64,000 nt of DNA from Roridomyces roridus (GCA_029378245.1 JARKIF010000048.1:124001-188000); one strand, 5' to 3'; counted from the stretch's first letter, positions 9,501 to 19,006 are shown. Numbers and translations are program-made. The notes: generated by a model not told the origin, from the letters alone.

Positions 9501-11607
9501 GCCAAGCCGCCCGGGAAACTATGTTGAGCATAGACCCCGTGTCTACGATAGCTACAACCGTTCTGCCTTGAATCGAAATCTCGATGCGGATAAGCTTCTG
9601 ACGGTCTTGCGTGATGAACGAGGTTGCGACGATAGCGGGAGTTGAAGACGAGCTCGAGGTAGGTGTGTCTGCGAAATGAACATTGCGTGCTTGATTTTTC
9701 AAACGTAGTGCCTCGATAAGAGCGGCAGAGACGCTAGGGGCGACTGCGAGCAATTGTCCTGCAGACACAGACAGGGGCGCGTCCAGAATGGAGTTGAGAA
9801 TATGCTGTGGATCAACGTGCGATGAAACAGCTGATTGTCTCGGACCTGGCCGCTTGGAGATTTTTGGGGTCTGCGGTTGCGTATTGGTCGTTTTAAGAAC
9901 CGGCTCGGCAACGTCTTCCATGATGGAATCCTCGTTGGAAAAATCGATTCGATCCTCCACCACGTCCACAGGCGTCTGGACCGCCGTTGAATCCTCAACG
10001 GGCTCAGCCTTGACTTTGCCTTTCGAACCCGAAGGCAAGAGACCTTCCAACGGAGCACCAGTATTCTTGACTTGCGAACGAGTATTGGGGTGCCTGGTGT
10101 TTGGATAGGGGGCCGGACGTTCGGGACGGTCCGATGACCGTGTGACTGCAAATATTTTTGCCAGCTCGCCGTCGGTGGTATTCGCCTGAACATAAACTGG
10201 TATGATGTCAGGGTCTTCAATCGCTTCGGCAGCATTGCACATGCTAATGGGAATTTCCGGGGAGAAAACCAAGTTATTGACAGCAGGCGGCGCCGGCGGA
10301 GCAGCAGGTATCTGGCGTTGACGTATATAAGCGTCGTACAGCGTCTCGTTCTGCTGATTGAAACGACGCAGTAACCTGCCGTCGGGCCATTCCACTCCTC
10401 CTCTTTCACCGCGTCTCAGTTCACCTCGCGAAATGATTTCTCCCAGCTTGGCACACTCGTAAACCCCGTGTCCACGAACACCGCATCCAAAGCAGGTACG
10501 CTCTTCGGGACGAAGCTGGGGGCGGACGGCGTTCACATTTGCGTTGGGGTTTGCACCGAAATGGTCTGCCTGCGGAGCGGCGTACTGGTTACCACGGAAG
10601 TGATTCTGAGGAAGAGGTGGCTGCGGTCTAGCGATAACGATGGGTGCGCGAATACAATTCACGGCGTGCGGGTCAAGCGTGGTAGCTTGGTAGTACAAGT
10701 AATTGTACTCGGGGTCGTTGAGGGTCATACGACTCATTTTCTTGATGAGGTCTCCGACTTGGTCGGTTGTAGTCGTCTTCGGCGTCTTGGGAGCTGCAGG
10801 TGTAGCGGGAGTATTCGTAGTAGGCACTGGTGCAGCAGGTGTGTCTCTTGTCCCACGCTTGCGCCGTTGCTTAGTCTTTTTCTTTTTAGACTTCTTGCGC
10901 GCCTCTGCATCCGAGTCAGAAGATTCCGACGACTCTGCATCGCTGTCCGAATCAGAATCATCGGAGGAAGAATCATCCGAGTCAAGGTCGGCGTCAAAAC
11001 GACCGCGTTTGAGCTTGGTTTCGACAACCTTGATCACGTCCTCCCGTTTGAACGGAGTGGCCATATCAAGAGCGGGGTCCTGAGCAAGCAAGCGCTCCTC
11101 AACGCTGTGACGAAGGGCGGAATGCATTCCCTGCCAGAGGTAACGATTTGCCTCCGTGTCCGTGATGAGCTTCTTGTTCTCGAGCCAACCCGAGACACGA
11201 ATGTATTGGCGATAATATTTGCGCCAGTCGCTCATGGACTTGATGGGACGCTTGCGCCACTTGTCGGTCAGCCTGACGAGGTCGCTGAACTTGTGGCGCT
11301 GGGCGTCTTTGTCGGCGTCGAAGATGGAGATCATATCGCTGACGAGGAGGGCCCAATTCGGAGTGGAGTAGTTCTTTAATCCTTCGAGGATATGAACGAC
11401 TTTGCGGGAACAGTACATTTCGAGCGACTCGATGCGCTCCACGTTGTCGCTGACGTTGTTCTCGACAAACAACTTTTCGACATGGTTGAGAAAGCGGACA
11501 ACGTCCTGGGCTTTCCCGGTGAATTTCTTGGGAGCACCACGAGCTTTCAACGCCGGCATGTCAATTTGACTGCGTGGGCGCGTAGCGGCGGGGAGATTGG
11601 TAGCCAT
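6532..11607 (-). CDS. gag: Retrotransposon gag-protease polyprotein, unusually long (1691 aa)
   Basis: Begins MATNLPAATRP. Residues 20-200 look like a retrotransposon capsid region (KFTGKAQDVVRFLNHVEKLF). A Ser/Asp-rich then Lys/Arg-rich stretch follows at 208-252, and a CCHC zinc knuckle CFGCGVRGHGVYEC at 372-385. A retropepsin-type aspartic protease has its active-site DTGS at 689-692 in VVAIVDTGSMLNIVS. About 900 further residues after the protease have no domain I recognise, including an alanine/proline-rich linker. The ORF ends EYGGEE then TAG. Gag proteins of this group are usually much shorter, so the post-protease region is the oddity. It packages RNA and matures the polyprotein. Confidence 0.9.
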   Translation of the reverse strand: MATNLPAATRPRSQIDMPALKARGAPKKFTGKAQDVVRFLNHVEKLFVENNVSDNVERIESLEMYCSRKVVHILEGLKNYSTPNWALLVSDMISIFDADKDAQRHKFSDLVRLTDKWRKRPIKSMSDWRKYYRQYIRVSGWLENKKLITDTEANRYLWQGMHSALRHSVEERLLAQDPALDMATPFKREDVIKVVETKLKRGRFDADLDSDDSSSDDSDSDSDAESSESSDSDAEARKKSKKKKTKQRRKRGTRDTPAAPVPTTNTPATPAAPKTPKTTTTDQVGDLIKKMSRMTLNDPEYNYLYYQATTLDPHAVNCIRAPIVIARPQPPLPQNHFRGNQYAAPQADHFGANPNANVNAVRPQLRPEERTCFGCGVRGHGVYECAKLGEIISRGELRRGERGGVEWPDGRLLRRFNQQNETLYDAYIRQRQIPAAPPAPPAVNNLVFSPEIPISMCNAAEAIEDPDIIPVYVQANTTDGELAKIFAVTRSSDRPERPAPYPNTRHPNTRSQVKNTGAPLEGLLPSGSKGKVKAEPVEDSTAVQTPVDVVEDRIDFSNEDSIMEDVAEPVLKTTNTQPQTPKISKRPGPRQSAVSSHVDPQHILNSILDAPLSVSAGQLLAVAPSVSAALIEALRLKNQARNVHFADTPTSSSSSTPAIVATSFITQDRQKLIRIEISIQGRTVVAIVDTGSMLNIVSRAAWRKHMSQTSMDITRHITMGDANGGAKELRGYLRDVHITVGGTILTNGNFWVGENPPFDILLGRPWQRGNFVSIDERLDGTYLVFRDPETRISRYEILVDEELEDSPPMALPGSYMTRIIPNPKSTRSAFNPVPGDNQIAAVVCPTCYLAMYDGLFERVQSWDDLDQFNQEAKKLLSSDALINAVFNPHKDGISVHTFYSGFDNLERSELLEIGISMLGDATPIMAHHLLASNPRMYFNVLRNEALVPAGLMKFIQGFLKMHPELIWIAEKDRMTADAFLLRIVKLLNEHRRVSDVGPSGARGASEFHLRLSPVPTVNDLDLRRMGTNLPGFFRQAQVLMPGNKLIQHELRLIKLVCTQRPDLLSTAIFNCIPATEFLEFLLSLIHALPIEFITCALPPLEHLYDNRLPSLIPVSQLILEIMSSTAVFMPADPHVPANPPSTVTAARTQIILPPGGEIDLDTGCNPPTAQIDPAIEARARRAGLRNMYASVGIPRSEFPAHVLSPVTQSIPLPHEPVNHRGASLNSQYTAAAGTNEPPAVLAVQSSVSLRRTPSVEEIPAPSAVTDPRLRTARKPMIFAARTNLNNSRMARRSVPFPRRPAPEPVVDDDGRSVIWAHPIRIDATYVHAAIQLARLMHEWSETYSVDRVGEDPRDLLRERARRADDRTHSHYERELNDKYNAAVTIEEIKYMDLGREHNLGFQCDTSPPGLIPIMVHRHWTRLPSHITALATPGGVPSDFVPFRLLVLEVMSRQLHDPCVAKIMTSRIPGEFTPWRFMTVPVSEHYKWVTNDAFAIQCAGFRQLFVDFLVQVEFTLRQELIVFPPCLADYMHDKIERIFHFRNSPRFSSFFACMQEFRRPSPPVDIKGPDDINRFHPLIHVFEDKFLGRAAQALRQSDLNDHHTLATTIDRLRSYRFEHDANTIMSDMLTSGFLATVKEVPIFADQFEPDGHSESHADSEESSGRASSEVSNDPFADVNPNSNGFDEYGGEE

Positions 11608-11703
11608 GGTATTGCAGAAGGAAGGGGGTTCGGGAGTATAAGGCGGTGAGTTGCTGAAGATAGTGTGTGGTTCGAGACTGATTTGTTGATTCTAGAAAAA
11701 CCC

Positions 11704-11720
11704 CCCCGCGGTGGGCTCCA
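11704..11720 (-). other. Candidate primer binding site
   Basis: Two bases after the end of the 5' LTR, the minus strand reads TGGAGCCCACCGCGGGG. It begins with TGG, complementary to a tRNA 3' CCA, and the next bases would match an acceptor strand GGTGGGC, discriminator T and part of a T-stem. I cannot name the tRNA. Confidence 0.7.
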
Positions 11721-11722
11721 GT

Positions 11723-12691
11723 TGTCGATACGTATAACAAATACTCCGAAATATCGTCCTGGCTTGACTTTGGCCACGATACTCGGTGAGTGGGGATCTA
11801 GACCAAAAGAGTGCTTGCAACCGTCCAACTATCTGGAAAGCGAACTCGAATGGAGAAAGACAGATGTCTTTTGGGAGTGGCGGAATGTACGTGGTACGTG
11901 GGTTGTTTCGTGATACGCGAAATGAGGTACTGAAGTCCTGTAATAACAGAACGTCAATGGATACGACGAAGAATGTACTCTTCGTGAGTAGATTCGAGCG
12001 AGTAAGACGGGAGGGCAAATATGGCAGAAAGCAGAGTCGTAGGAGGTTATTCTCTCCTTGGACAGATGTTTGGAAGCACTAGGCAAATTCTCTTTGCGAT
12101 AGAGAATGATGGGTAGAAATGTGACATTTCACTACTACATACATCTTGGCTTATATACGGCCAGAGACCCAAAATAGAGGAAACAAACAATGAAACAATG
12201 AAAATGCAACCAAGAGATTATCAGTGGATAAAACGAAGAGCCAGTGTAAATGGGGATGTTCCTGAATGCAGGGGTGACCGTGTAAAAATCCAAAAGAGCC
12301 CAGGAATTCGGTAGCGGTCGTGCGTCCAATAGAAAGTCGAAACGCAGAGTCATCTGCCCATTTTGTCCGCATGGTGCCCGGAAATGTATTTCTTGCGGCG
12401 GCTCGGGGTTCTAATGAATGCAGGGTCACATGCTTCCATAGAGAAGTAAAAGGTTTAGGGTATAGGTCGGGCGGCCGAGCGAAACGATGTTTTCCAAAAC
12501 CCGATCGGAAATTGCCGAACACTTTTCCATGGTTCGATCCCAGCCGTGTGCATGCGCGCACAACTCATATTCCAGTAGAATGAAACATATGGAATCACTG
12601 GCACATTGGAAGGAATCGTGAATGGATTGTGGATGTGAGGGAATGGCAGTTCCGAGGGTATTTTCATGTAAAACCATGAAATGGTGTCACA
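11723..12691 (-). repeat. 5' LTR of the retrotransposon (969 bp)
   Basis: Appears identical to the 3' LTR at 1402-2370. It ends against GCGC (12692-12695), the right copy of the target duplication. It carries the element promoter. Confidence 0.95.
12151..12158 (-). promoter_or_regulatory. TATA-like box of the 5' LTR
   Basis: GTATATAA on the minus strand, about 530 bases into the LTR and about 540 bases before the gag start codon. Likely core promoter of the element; the transcription start was not determined. Confidence 0.5.
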
Positions 12692-14113
12692 GCGCATAGC
12701 TGCAATTTGCCTATCCATAGAAACAAGGACCCAGAATCCCCGCTTCCAGAGTTCCTCCTCCGCCGTCGGCCTCGCGCCCCGCGATCGCGCGCGGTGAACG
12801 CCTACGTCCTGTGCCAACCTCAGGCCCAGACCGATGAGAGCCCAGCATGCGGATGGTGTCGAGGGTTCGAGGAAGATCGTCGCAAGCTAAGTACAGAGTC
12901 CATCAGAGCGAAATCGAATAAGGGGGAGAAGCGACAAACAGCGTAATATTGCAAATGGTACAGCTTCGGCGGGGAGAAGAAGTGGTTGATAGTTTGAGGG
13001 ACCTGGTCAAAATATTTCCACCCACAGCGCAGAGACTCCTCCTCCGGTCCTAACACACTGTGATCGTCGGAATACCGCGAACCAATGGCGCACACGAGGA
13101 GGAGGACGGCGCCGAAATCGGGGTCGGTCGTGTGTAAATTGTCTTTGATGCATTTCTCTAGCGTCGGTCTGTGGAGGACCGGATAGAACAGGTTGACGTT
13201 GATGAAATATAGATTGATGAGAGAGGCAAGGAGGTCTTGTTCTGGGAAGGCCAATGCCCCCTCGTGTGGGACTTTATCTTTTGTCTTGAAGCGCAGTGGC
13301 ATCAGCAGATTTCACGACACAGTGAAGAACGTACAGGACTGTAGGACCAAAATTTCATACGTCGCGACTCCCAGTGGAGCTCCTTCTCCTCATATTCTTG
13401 TCGGAGAACGACCACCGCCTTGGTCAACATGCTAGCGCTCGACTTGTCTTGAAACCGCTGGTGGTGTTCATTGAGTTCGAGATCGTCAATGTCCTTCTCC
13501 AGCTGGATATGCTCGAGATCTTCGGGGTGCGGTCCAGGGGGCCCGGAGATGCTCATAGCTCTGATTGTGAGAGCGGCAAGCTCTACACCGGGTCCGACGT
13601 CGGTGGTCGCCAAAGAATTTGAGGCCCCGAGAACGGCGGAATCGGCGCTCCATCCAAACTCCGGCGCGTCTTTGCCCGAAACCTACTGCGGATGTGAGTC
13701 AAACTACAAACCTCTTGGAATCCTTTCCTTGCGCAGAAGCTGCTCTGTCTTCTCCAACCGTGCCTCCAAGCCTTGAACGTAGCTATTCGATAACCTCCAG
13801 CATATGTAGGTATACGGACGATGTGACTCACGTTTCCCGTTTTGCGACAGCCCCATAGTAAGTGCACGGGACACCATTCTCTACGCATGTACTGCATCTG
13901 TGCTCTGACATGCGCAGTCCGTCGCCTGGTAATAACGGAGATCAGTACCTGTAAGCAAAGGGAATGCGGAGTACTGACACGCTTCTGCGAAGTTGGCTCA
14001 GTCGTGGATGAAGGGTTAATACGACGAGACGCACTTCGTTTGCGTCTGCACAAATCGCAGGCACGTTGAACCCGCCTTTTCTTGGCTGGTACAGCAGAGT
14101 GGTCAGAGGACAT
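12692..14113 (-). pseudogene. Zn2Cys6 / fungal_trans regulator, 5' part, disrupted by LTR element
   Basis: Starts at ATG 14113 (MSSDHSAVPAKKRRVQRACDLCRRKR), the opening half of a Zn2Cys6 cluster. After an intron the other half reads GLRMSEHRCSTCVENGVPC, then a short coiled-coil segment YVQGLEARLEKTEQLLRK, as in Gal4/XlnR-type factors. Downstream exons carry the fungal_trans domain: NLYFINVNLFYPVLHRPTLE, IGSRYSDD, ACWALIGLGLRLAQDVGVHR and ELWKRGFWVLVSMDRQIAAM. The exon is cut after codon CGC, where the LTR element begins. The third zinc cysteine is not recovered by the obvious splice (donor GTGCGT after CGA-A), so either the splice is unusual or the cluster was already damaged. The rest of the gene is at 1-1401. 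Confidence 0.85.
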
Positions 14114-14405
14114 GGTGGGAGAAGGCAAGATGCTGTGCGAGGTGCCGTGATTAGGGAATCGATCAGATACCACAATCGTACCAAACATCATCACGCTTCA
14201 CCTGCCCTTTTTCATGAAACCCACAAGCGCAACGCCATCTGAAGATGCAATGAAATCAGGCTCTGTAATCCAAGTCTTCGTTGAACCAAATACTCCTCGA
14301 GGCCTCAAGCTCAAGACTCATAGCCCTTTCTTTTTGGTTCCCGAGTAAGCATGGCCTTTCTGCTTGAAATAGTGTCCACTCCAAAGCCACTAACTAAAAT
14401 CCAAC

Positions 14406-14493
14406 GTCAACGTGGGGTAAGAAACCCGCTCTCAATCAATGAGATACAAGGTTCTACTTGAGAGAGCTGGTGGTTCGAATCCACCTGATGACA
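14406..14493 (+). repeat. tRNA-like unit 1
   Basis: Acceptor-like ends GTCAACG and TGATGAC pair at most positions. A possible anticodon arm TCTC-AATCAAT-GAGA pairs fully, but position 33 is A, not T. T-arm GGTGG-TTCGAAT-CCACC is perfect. The extra arm is long, as in Ser/Leu tRNAs. Confidence 0.6.
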
Positions 14494-14615
14494 TACTGCT
14501 GTTCTCAACATTCCTCTTTTGAGCCCCAAGACACCGCAATCGTAGTCAATCCAAAATTCGTAAGTACCCTGAAGGAAGTAGTACGGCTTCCACTGACGTC
14601 CGAACTAATCCAACA

Positions 14616-14702
14616 GTCAACGTGGGGTAAGAAACCCGCTCGCAATCAATGGAATAGCATGTTCTACTTGGAGGGCTGGTGGTTCGATTCCACCCGAGGA
14701 CA
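14616..14702 (+). repeat. tRNA-like unit 2
   Basis: Same core as unit 1. The T-arm GGTGG-TTCGATT-CCACC is intact; the anticodon stem (TCGC/GGAA) is broken; the 3' end is CGAGGACA. Confidence 0.6.
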
Positions 14703-14853
14703 AAATTCTCTCCAACATCAGTGAGATACTGCTAATACTCGTACCCCTTCTTTTTGTTCCCGAGTAAGTACATAAAGTCTAGCCTTACCGCGCAGAGTCG
14801 CTTCTACTCCACTGACGTCCGAAATTCAATCGACTGGTCAACGCCGTCCGACC

Positions 14854-14951
14854 GTCAACGTGGGGTAAGAAACCCGCTCGCAATCAATGGAATAGGATTT
14901 TACAGCCTAATTGAGACTCGGGAACTGGTGGTTCGAATCCACCCGCGGACC
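14854..14951 (+). repeat. tRNA-like unit 3
   Basis: Same core with a longer extra arm. The T-arm GGTGG-TTCGAAT-CCACC is intact; the anticodon stem does not pair. Confidence 0.55.
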
Positions 14952-15189
14952 TGGGGCATTCGTAGTCTCGGGACCAGACTCTAGTACAACTGACGATCAA
15001 GTAGTTTCGTATGAATGCGACCCATGTGCATACTCATTCCAAACCGAAATACAGTGCCAGCGTCGAGCGAAAGAGAAAACATACACAGTCATTCTCAAGC
15101 CAAAATGCTTCCCGAGTAAGTATAGCCCTTGCCGTTGAAAGTCGCGTCTACTCCACTGAAGTTCGAACTAAATCCAACGTAAGAAACCT

Positions 15190-16190
15190 TGGTCTTCCCG
15201 AGTAAACTCACCCAATTTTGTCCACCCCGGACAGTCAAACTCGAGCTACCTAGCCTCCAATATTTCGACTCGATCACGATTCCTCACTTGTTAGGAATCG
15301 TTCTTTTTATCCCCCCTTTGCCATCAAAATACCTCCCCACATGACCTCGCCACCGGCTGATTGTCGGAATTACCGCCGGCATCTCCCAGTGATAAGATCT
15401 TGGTGACCCGCGTTCGGATGTGGCGATTGCCGCCCCGGCAACTCTGATCTGAATTGATCGCAGAGTGACTGACCTCGGCCTGCCCACCGGCATCATCGAG
15501 TCGTCGAAAATGATTCGGCCGCATATGCCACTGTTATTACTCGGCTGCCTGGGGTTTACATTTGATTATGCTTGCCCTGGGTGTCGGTATCACTTCGGCT
15601 TGTCTCGGCATCCATGTCCCCAATTGCAACTCCGGTTCACTCGAGTCAGGTCACAAGAGGCACAAATTCGAACGAAGAATCGGACTGCGTCCTGGGACGA
15701 GCCTGAGCCTTGATTTGAGCAAGCAATCCCCTTGTTGCCAGTCCGGACCGTCCGGTTGCGATACAAGCCGACGACGGAAACGTAAGTACTTGTGTTGATC
15801 GATCAAGCAAATGAGCCATTTGGAATGTGGTTGATGTGGGTGAGAGCATGACTCACTCAATTCGGCAAACGTACAAACGTAGACTCTGTAGAACGAAGAA
15901 GCGTACCCGTCCGCCGTAATGTGGAAGATCTGAACCGGAGGTGAGTGAGACACACATCAATTATGAAGATTCCAAAGCTGGAATCGTGCCTGCCATGCGG
16001 AGCCACTTCAATGGCCTCAAGTGTATGGGACGCTGGGTGCGTATCGTAATGTCTACTGCGAGAGGTTGAAACCTTTCTTTTAGTCAGTCCCGAGTGGTTT
16101 CCCATCCTTTCCGTACCATTCGGTGCGATCGATGTCCGTCTCTGTGCCAATGCTTTTCGCGAACTGAAGTGTGGCCTTTCCGCTCAAAGT
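15190..16190. other. Unexplained 1 kb block inside the tRNA-like array
   Basis: This stretch separates the leader-only partial unit near 15100-15190 from unit 4 and does not show the repeat. No reading frame here resembles a gene I know, and I found no clear inverted or direct terminal repeats. It could be an insertion or old unique sequence. Confidence 0.3.
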
Positions 16191-16228
16191 AGCCTCTATT
16201 CCACGCCCATCCCAACTGAAATCCAACA

Positions 16229-16318
16229 GTCAACGTGGGGTAAGAATTTAAACCCGCTCCCAGGCAATGGTCCACTGCTGTCAGAACCAGAGTTGGTGGT
16301 TCGATTCCACCTGAGACA
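16229..16318 (+). repeat. tRNA-like unit 4
   Basis: Core with a 4-base insertion in the D-arm region (TAAGAATTTAAACCC). T-arm TTGGTGG-TTCGATT-CCACC is intact; ends CTGAGACA. Confidence 0.5.
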
Positions 16319-16554
16319 TGAATGAGAGACAGTGGACATTTTTGACGCAGGTACCGCGCGCATACTCATTCCAAAGCAATTACAAAGGGAAACACAATGC
16401 CAGCCAAGAGAAACACAATAGAAATTTCTAGACAAGTCATAATACCGGGACCCTTCCCTTTCTTTTTTCTGGTCCCAAGTGAGTATGGCCTTGCCGCTCA
16501 AAGTCGATGTCGCCACTACTCCAAGGCCACTCACGTCCGAGATTCAATCCAACA

Positions 16555-16646
16555 GTCAACGTGGGGTAAGGAACCCGCTCCCAATCGATGGGATAGAATG
16601 TTGACGCCTACTTGAAGAGCTGGTGGTTCGATTCCACCCGAGGACA
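16555..16646 (+). repeat. tRNA-like unit 5
   Basis: The anticodon-like stem TCCC-AATCGAT-GGGA pairs fully with different bases from unit 1, which is compensatory. T-arm intact; ends CGAGGACA. Confidence 0.55.
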
Positions 16647-16832
16647 TAAGGACTTTCTGTGCGTTTCGATTTTGACGCAGATGAGACCTAACGATAGCCT
16701 CAACACAAGAGTGATTCCAAAACCAAGAGACTACCAGTCGTCGTATCCTTCCTTTTTCATTGTTCCCGAGTATTTGTGGCTCTTACCGCTCAAAGTCATG
16801 TCTATCCCACTGACGTTGAAACAGATCCAACA

Positions 16833-16929
16833 GTCAACGTGGGGTAAGAAACCCGCTCCCAATGAATGGAATAGGAAGGATGTCGCAGTCTACTTGAGAG
16901 AGCTGGTGGTTCGAATCCACCCGATGACA
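16833..16929 (+). repeat. tRNA-like unit 6
   Basis: Leader and core as in the other units; loop AATGAAT; T-arm intact; ends CGATGACA, which pairs with GTCAACG except at one position. Confidence 0.55.
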
Positions 16930-17040
16930 TGCCGGCGCTGTCAGCGTTTCTGTGCGATTATTTTTAGTGTTGACTTGAAAACGCAATTCATTCCAAACCA
17001 AAAAAGACTACCAATACTCGTTGAATAACTCGTAGCAAGA

Positions 17041-17136
17041 GTCAATGTGGGGTAAGACACCCGCTCCCAGTCAATATTATGGCAGGATGGTGTAGCCTAC
17101 TTGGAGAGCTCGTGGTTCGAATCCACCCGATGACAT
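17041..17136 (+). repeat. tRNA-like unit 7
   Basis: Most diverged unit: opens GTCAATGTGGGG, the anticodon region is rearranged, and the T-stem reads CGTGG/CCACC. It ends CGATGACA just before the 3' end of the next gene. Confidence 0.5.
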
Positions 17137-17218
17137 AGGGCGCAATATTCATTGACTTTTTGACGCACGTCCACCAAGTAAAACCCAATAGTCATTCCAA
17201 ACCAACGCCTTACTAGTA

Positions 17219-19006
17219 CTACCAATACTCATACCCCTCCCTCCCCTCCTCAACACAACCCTCCGCCTCCCGCCTCCCCCTCCCATGAGTCTGACGCACA
17301 CTCTTAACAGAATAAACACTCCCCCCACTCTCCCTCGCCACATTCGGCGGCCTCTTGATCAACGGCGCCTCCGAACACCTCGACACACCCCCAATCGACA
17401 CCCCATTACCACCCTCCAAAGTCGAAATCGTCAACGCACCCGTCGACTCTCCCCAATCCGTAGCTTTCCCAATCCCATAATACGCAGGATCAGGAACGTT
17501 CAACCGCCCAGAATCACTCATCCTCGAAGACGCAGCCGAAGACGAAGAGAAGGATCCATCCCACCCGCGGAATCGAGCCCACCCAGCCTCCCTCCTCTCC
17601 CTCGCCATACTCGGCGCGCGCGTAAGCCGGTCAACGTCATCCTCCACCACAGGACTGAGCGCCCCACCACGAACGCCCGTGACAACTTGCAGCGCACCAA
17701 GTACACTCGCACGTAAAGCCTGACCCCACCCTCCTTCCTGCTGCTGTGGTTGTTCGGCGGGTGGAAGATCATGATTCCGATTACGCGGCGTAGATTCAGG
17801 CGCACCCAACGTACCCCACCCGCCTTCGAGCGTCCTATACGGCTCCTGATACCCCTCATCCGCATCATGCGCATTAGCAACCCACAGAGGCCCCAAAGTC
17901 GCTGCACTATGCGAAGTCGAGCGTATACTCCCCGTCCGACTACTCTGCTGACGAACGACGCTCTGCCTTTGACACGGATGCACGGGTAGAGGACGACCAC
18001 GAGGAGTAGCAGACGTCATCGCTCCAGGAGGCGGTAGTGGTAACGGGCTCTGCGTACGCGGACCAGGGAGGATCATCGGGGGTATGAACATCGGGGCAGC
18101 ACCAGCAGGAGGAGGGAGTGGATACGCCGTGATTTCAGCGAGAGGAGGGTGCGTGTAGCCGTCGACGAAGGGATTCGAGTTATCCTCGGGATTCGTGTGG
18201 GCTGGATCGACAGAGGCACGGTGTGGATGAGGCGCGCCGAATGGAGTCTGATACGGCAGGTCGGAGCTGGCGAGAGAGTGGGCTGTTGACGGACGTCGGG
18301 CGATAAAGCTCTCGCTACGCTTGGGCTCTCCGACGTCACGGTCACCGGTGAGGGAATACACCGAATGCACGGGAGGCGGGATCAAGCCTCCTCCTTGGCC
18401 CTGCTCCTCACCCTCCTTGGGCTCCCGGTCGACGTCGAGCACGACGGGGTCCCATCGGATCTTGTCGACAGCGCGATTGCGAGTAGAGCGCAGACGGACA
18501 AAGTACGCAATGGTGACGCAGATGCAGGCAACCCCGATGAGCGTGCCGAGGGCGATGGCTGCGTCAAAGGGGACGCCATGCGAAAGGGTCTGGGGGCCAT
18601 TACCGCTGCTTGACGCGGAAGGAGAGGCGAGAGCGACGGGCGAGGGCGAGGAGGAGGATGATGGAGCTGACGAGGAGGCTGCGCTCGAGCTGGGGGCACT
18701 CGAGGAGGAAGGGAGGGCAGAGGAGGGCAGCGAGGATGATGACGTCGTCGAGAGCCTGGACACACTCGTCGCAAATGACCGCGTATGACTCCTCGTGTGA
18801 TGCCGCGTGGTCTCAGAACTCGGCACGAGTGGGGGTACTTGCTGCGGTGCCTGAGGCGCATGCTCCTGGGGTAAGACTTGCGAGGGTGGAGCGACGTAGT
18901 ATGGGACGTCTGCATCCAGGACAATGTCAGACTCGCCCGATGGAAGACCACTGATTTCGAGCTGAGGCGTGGGGTAGCGTAGGTGCAGTGTGGATCGTCT
19001 TGGCAT
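17219..19006 (-). CDS. Single-pass membrane protein with Ser/Pro-rich ectodomain
   Basis: An intronless 595-codon frame beginning MPRRSTLHLRY. Residues 84-136 are almost all Ser, Pro and Ala, as in O-mannosylated cell-wall sensors and mucin-like proteins. One membrane helix lies at about 149-170 (AAIALGTLIGVACICVTIAYF), followed by positive residues RLRSTRNR, which predicts an intracellular C-terminal domain of about 420 residues. That domain is proline-rich, low in known motifs, and ends EGYEYW. No signal peptide is visible at this start, so an upstream exon or a signal-anchor topology is possible. The layout is common among Agaricomycete proteins of unknown role; a Mid2/Wsc-like sensor is one option. 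A short diverged copy of its 18580-18650 segment recurs at 52640-52740. Confidence 0.7.
   Translation of the reverse strand: MPRRSTLHLRYPTPQLEISGLPSGESDIVLDADVPYYVAPPSQVLPQEHAPQAPQQVPPLVPSSETTRHHTRSHTRSFATSVSRLSTTSSSSLPSSALPSSSSAPSSSAASSSAPSSSSSPSPVALASPSASSSGNGPQTLSHGVPFDAAIALGTLIGVACICVTIAYFVRLRSTRNRAVDKIRWDPVVLDVDREPKEGEEQGQGGGLIPPPVHSVYSLTGDRDVGEPKRSESFIARRPSTAHSLASSDLPYQTPFGAPHPHRASVDPAHTNPEDNSNPFVDGYTHPPLAEITAYPLPPPAGAAPMFIPPMILPGPRTQSPLPLPPPGAMTSATPRGRPLPVHPCQRQSVVRQQSSRTGSIRSTSHSAATLGPLWVANAHDADEGYQEPYRTLEGGWGTLGAPESTPRNRNHDLPPAEQPQQQEGGWGQALRASVLGALQVVTGVRGGALSPVVEDDVDRLTRAPSMARERREAGWARFRGWDGSFSSSSAASSRMSDSGRLNVPDPAYYGIGKATDWGESTGALTISTLEGGNGVSIGGVSRCSEAPLIKRPPNVARESGGSVYSVKSVRQTHGRGRREAEGCVEEGREGYEYW

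Larger units (their letters stand above)
1402..12691 (-). mobile_element. Full-length Ty3/gypsy-type LTR retrotransposon, very recent insertion
   Basis: An 11,290 bp element read on the minus strand in the order 5' LTR (11723-12691), primer binding site, gag-protease ORF, RT-RNase H-integrase ORF, 3' LTR (1402-2370). The LTRs are 969 bp each, start TG and end CA, and show no difference in the stretches I compared base by base (offset exactly 10,321). The target duplication is GCGC (1398-1401 and 12692-12695). Domain order RT, RNase H, integrase places it in the Ty3/gypsy group (Metaviridae). No chromodomain was seen. Both ORFs are open, so the copy may still be active. Confidence 0.95.
14230..17210 (+). 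repeat. Tandem array of degenerate tRNA-like units
   Basis: Seven units share a core that opens GTCAAYGTGGGGTAAG and closes GGTTCGAATCCACC, about 87-98 bases long. Each is preceded by a conserved leader ending in CCACTGACGTCCGAA-ATCCAACA. Unit starts are 14406, 14616, 14854, 16229, 16555, 16833 and 17041, with spacings of 208-326 bases except for one gap. A leader-only partial unit lies at 15100-15190. The GGTTCGANTCC part is a good Pol III B box and T-arm; the A-box region is poor. No protein-coding gene was seen. Likely tRNA-derived repeats or pseudogenes rather than working tRNAs. Confidence 0.75.

Noticed and set aside
14406..14493. Functional tRNA with anticodon TCA
   Set aside because: No U33, poor A box, and sibling units have broken anticodon stems.
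15270..16100. Fungal Zn-cluster or secreted-protein gene inside the tRNA-like array
   Set aside because: Short frames with scattered Cys and Arg, but no motif and no splice structure.
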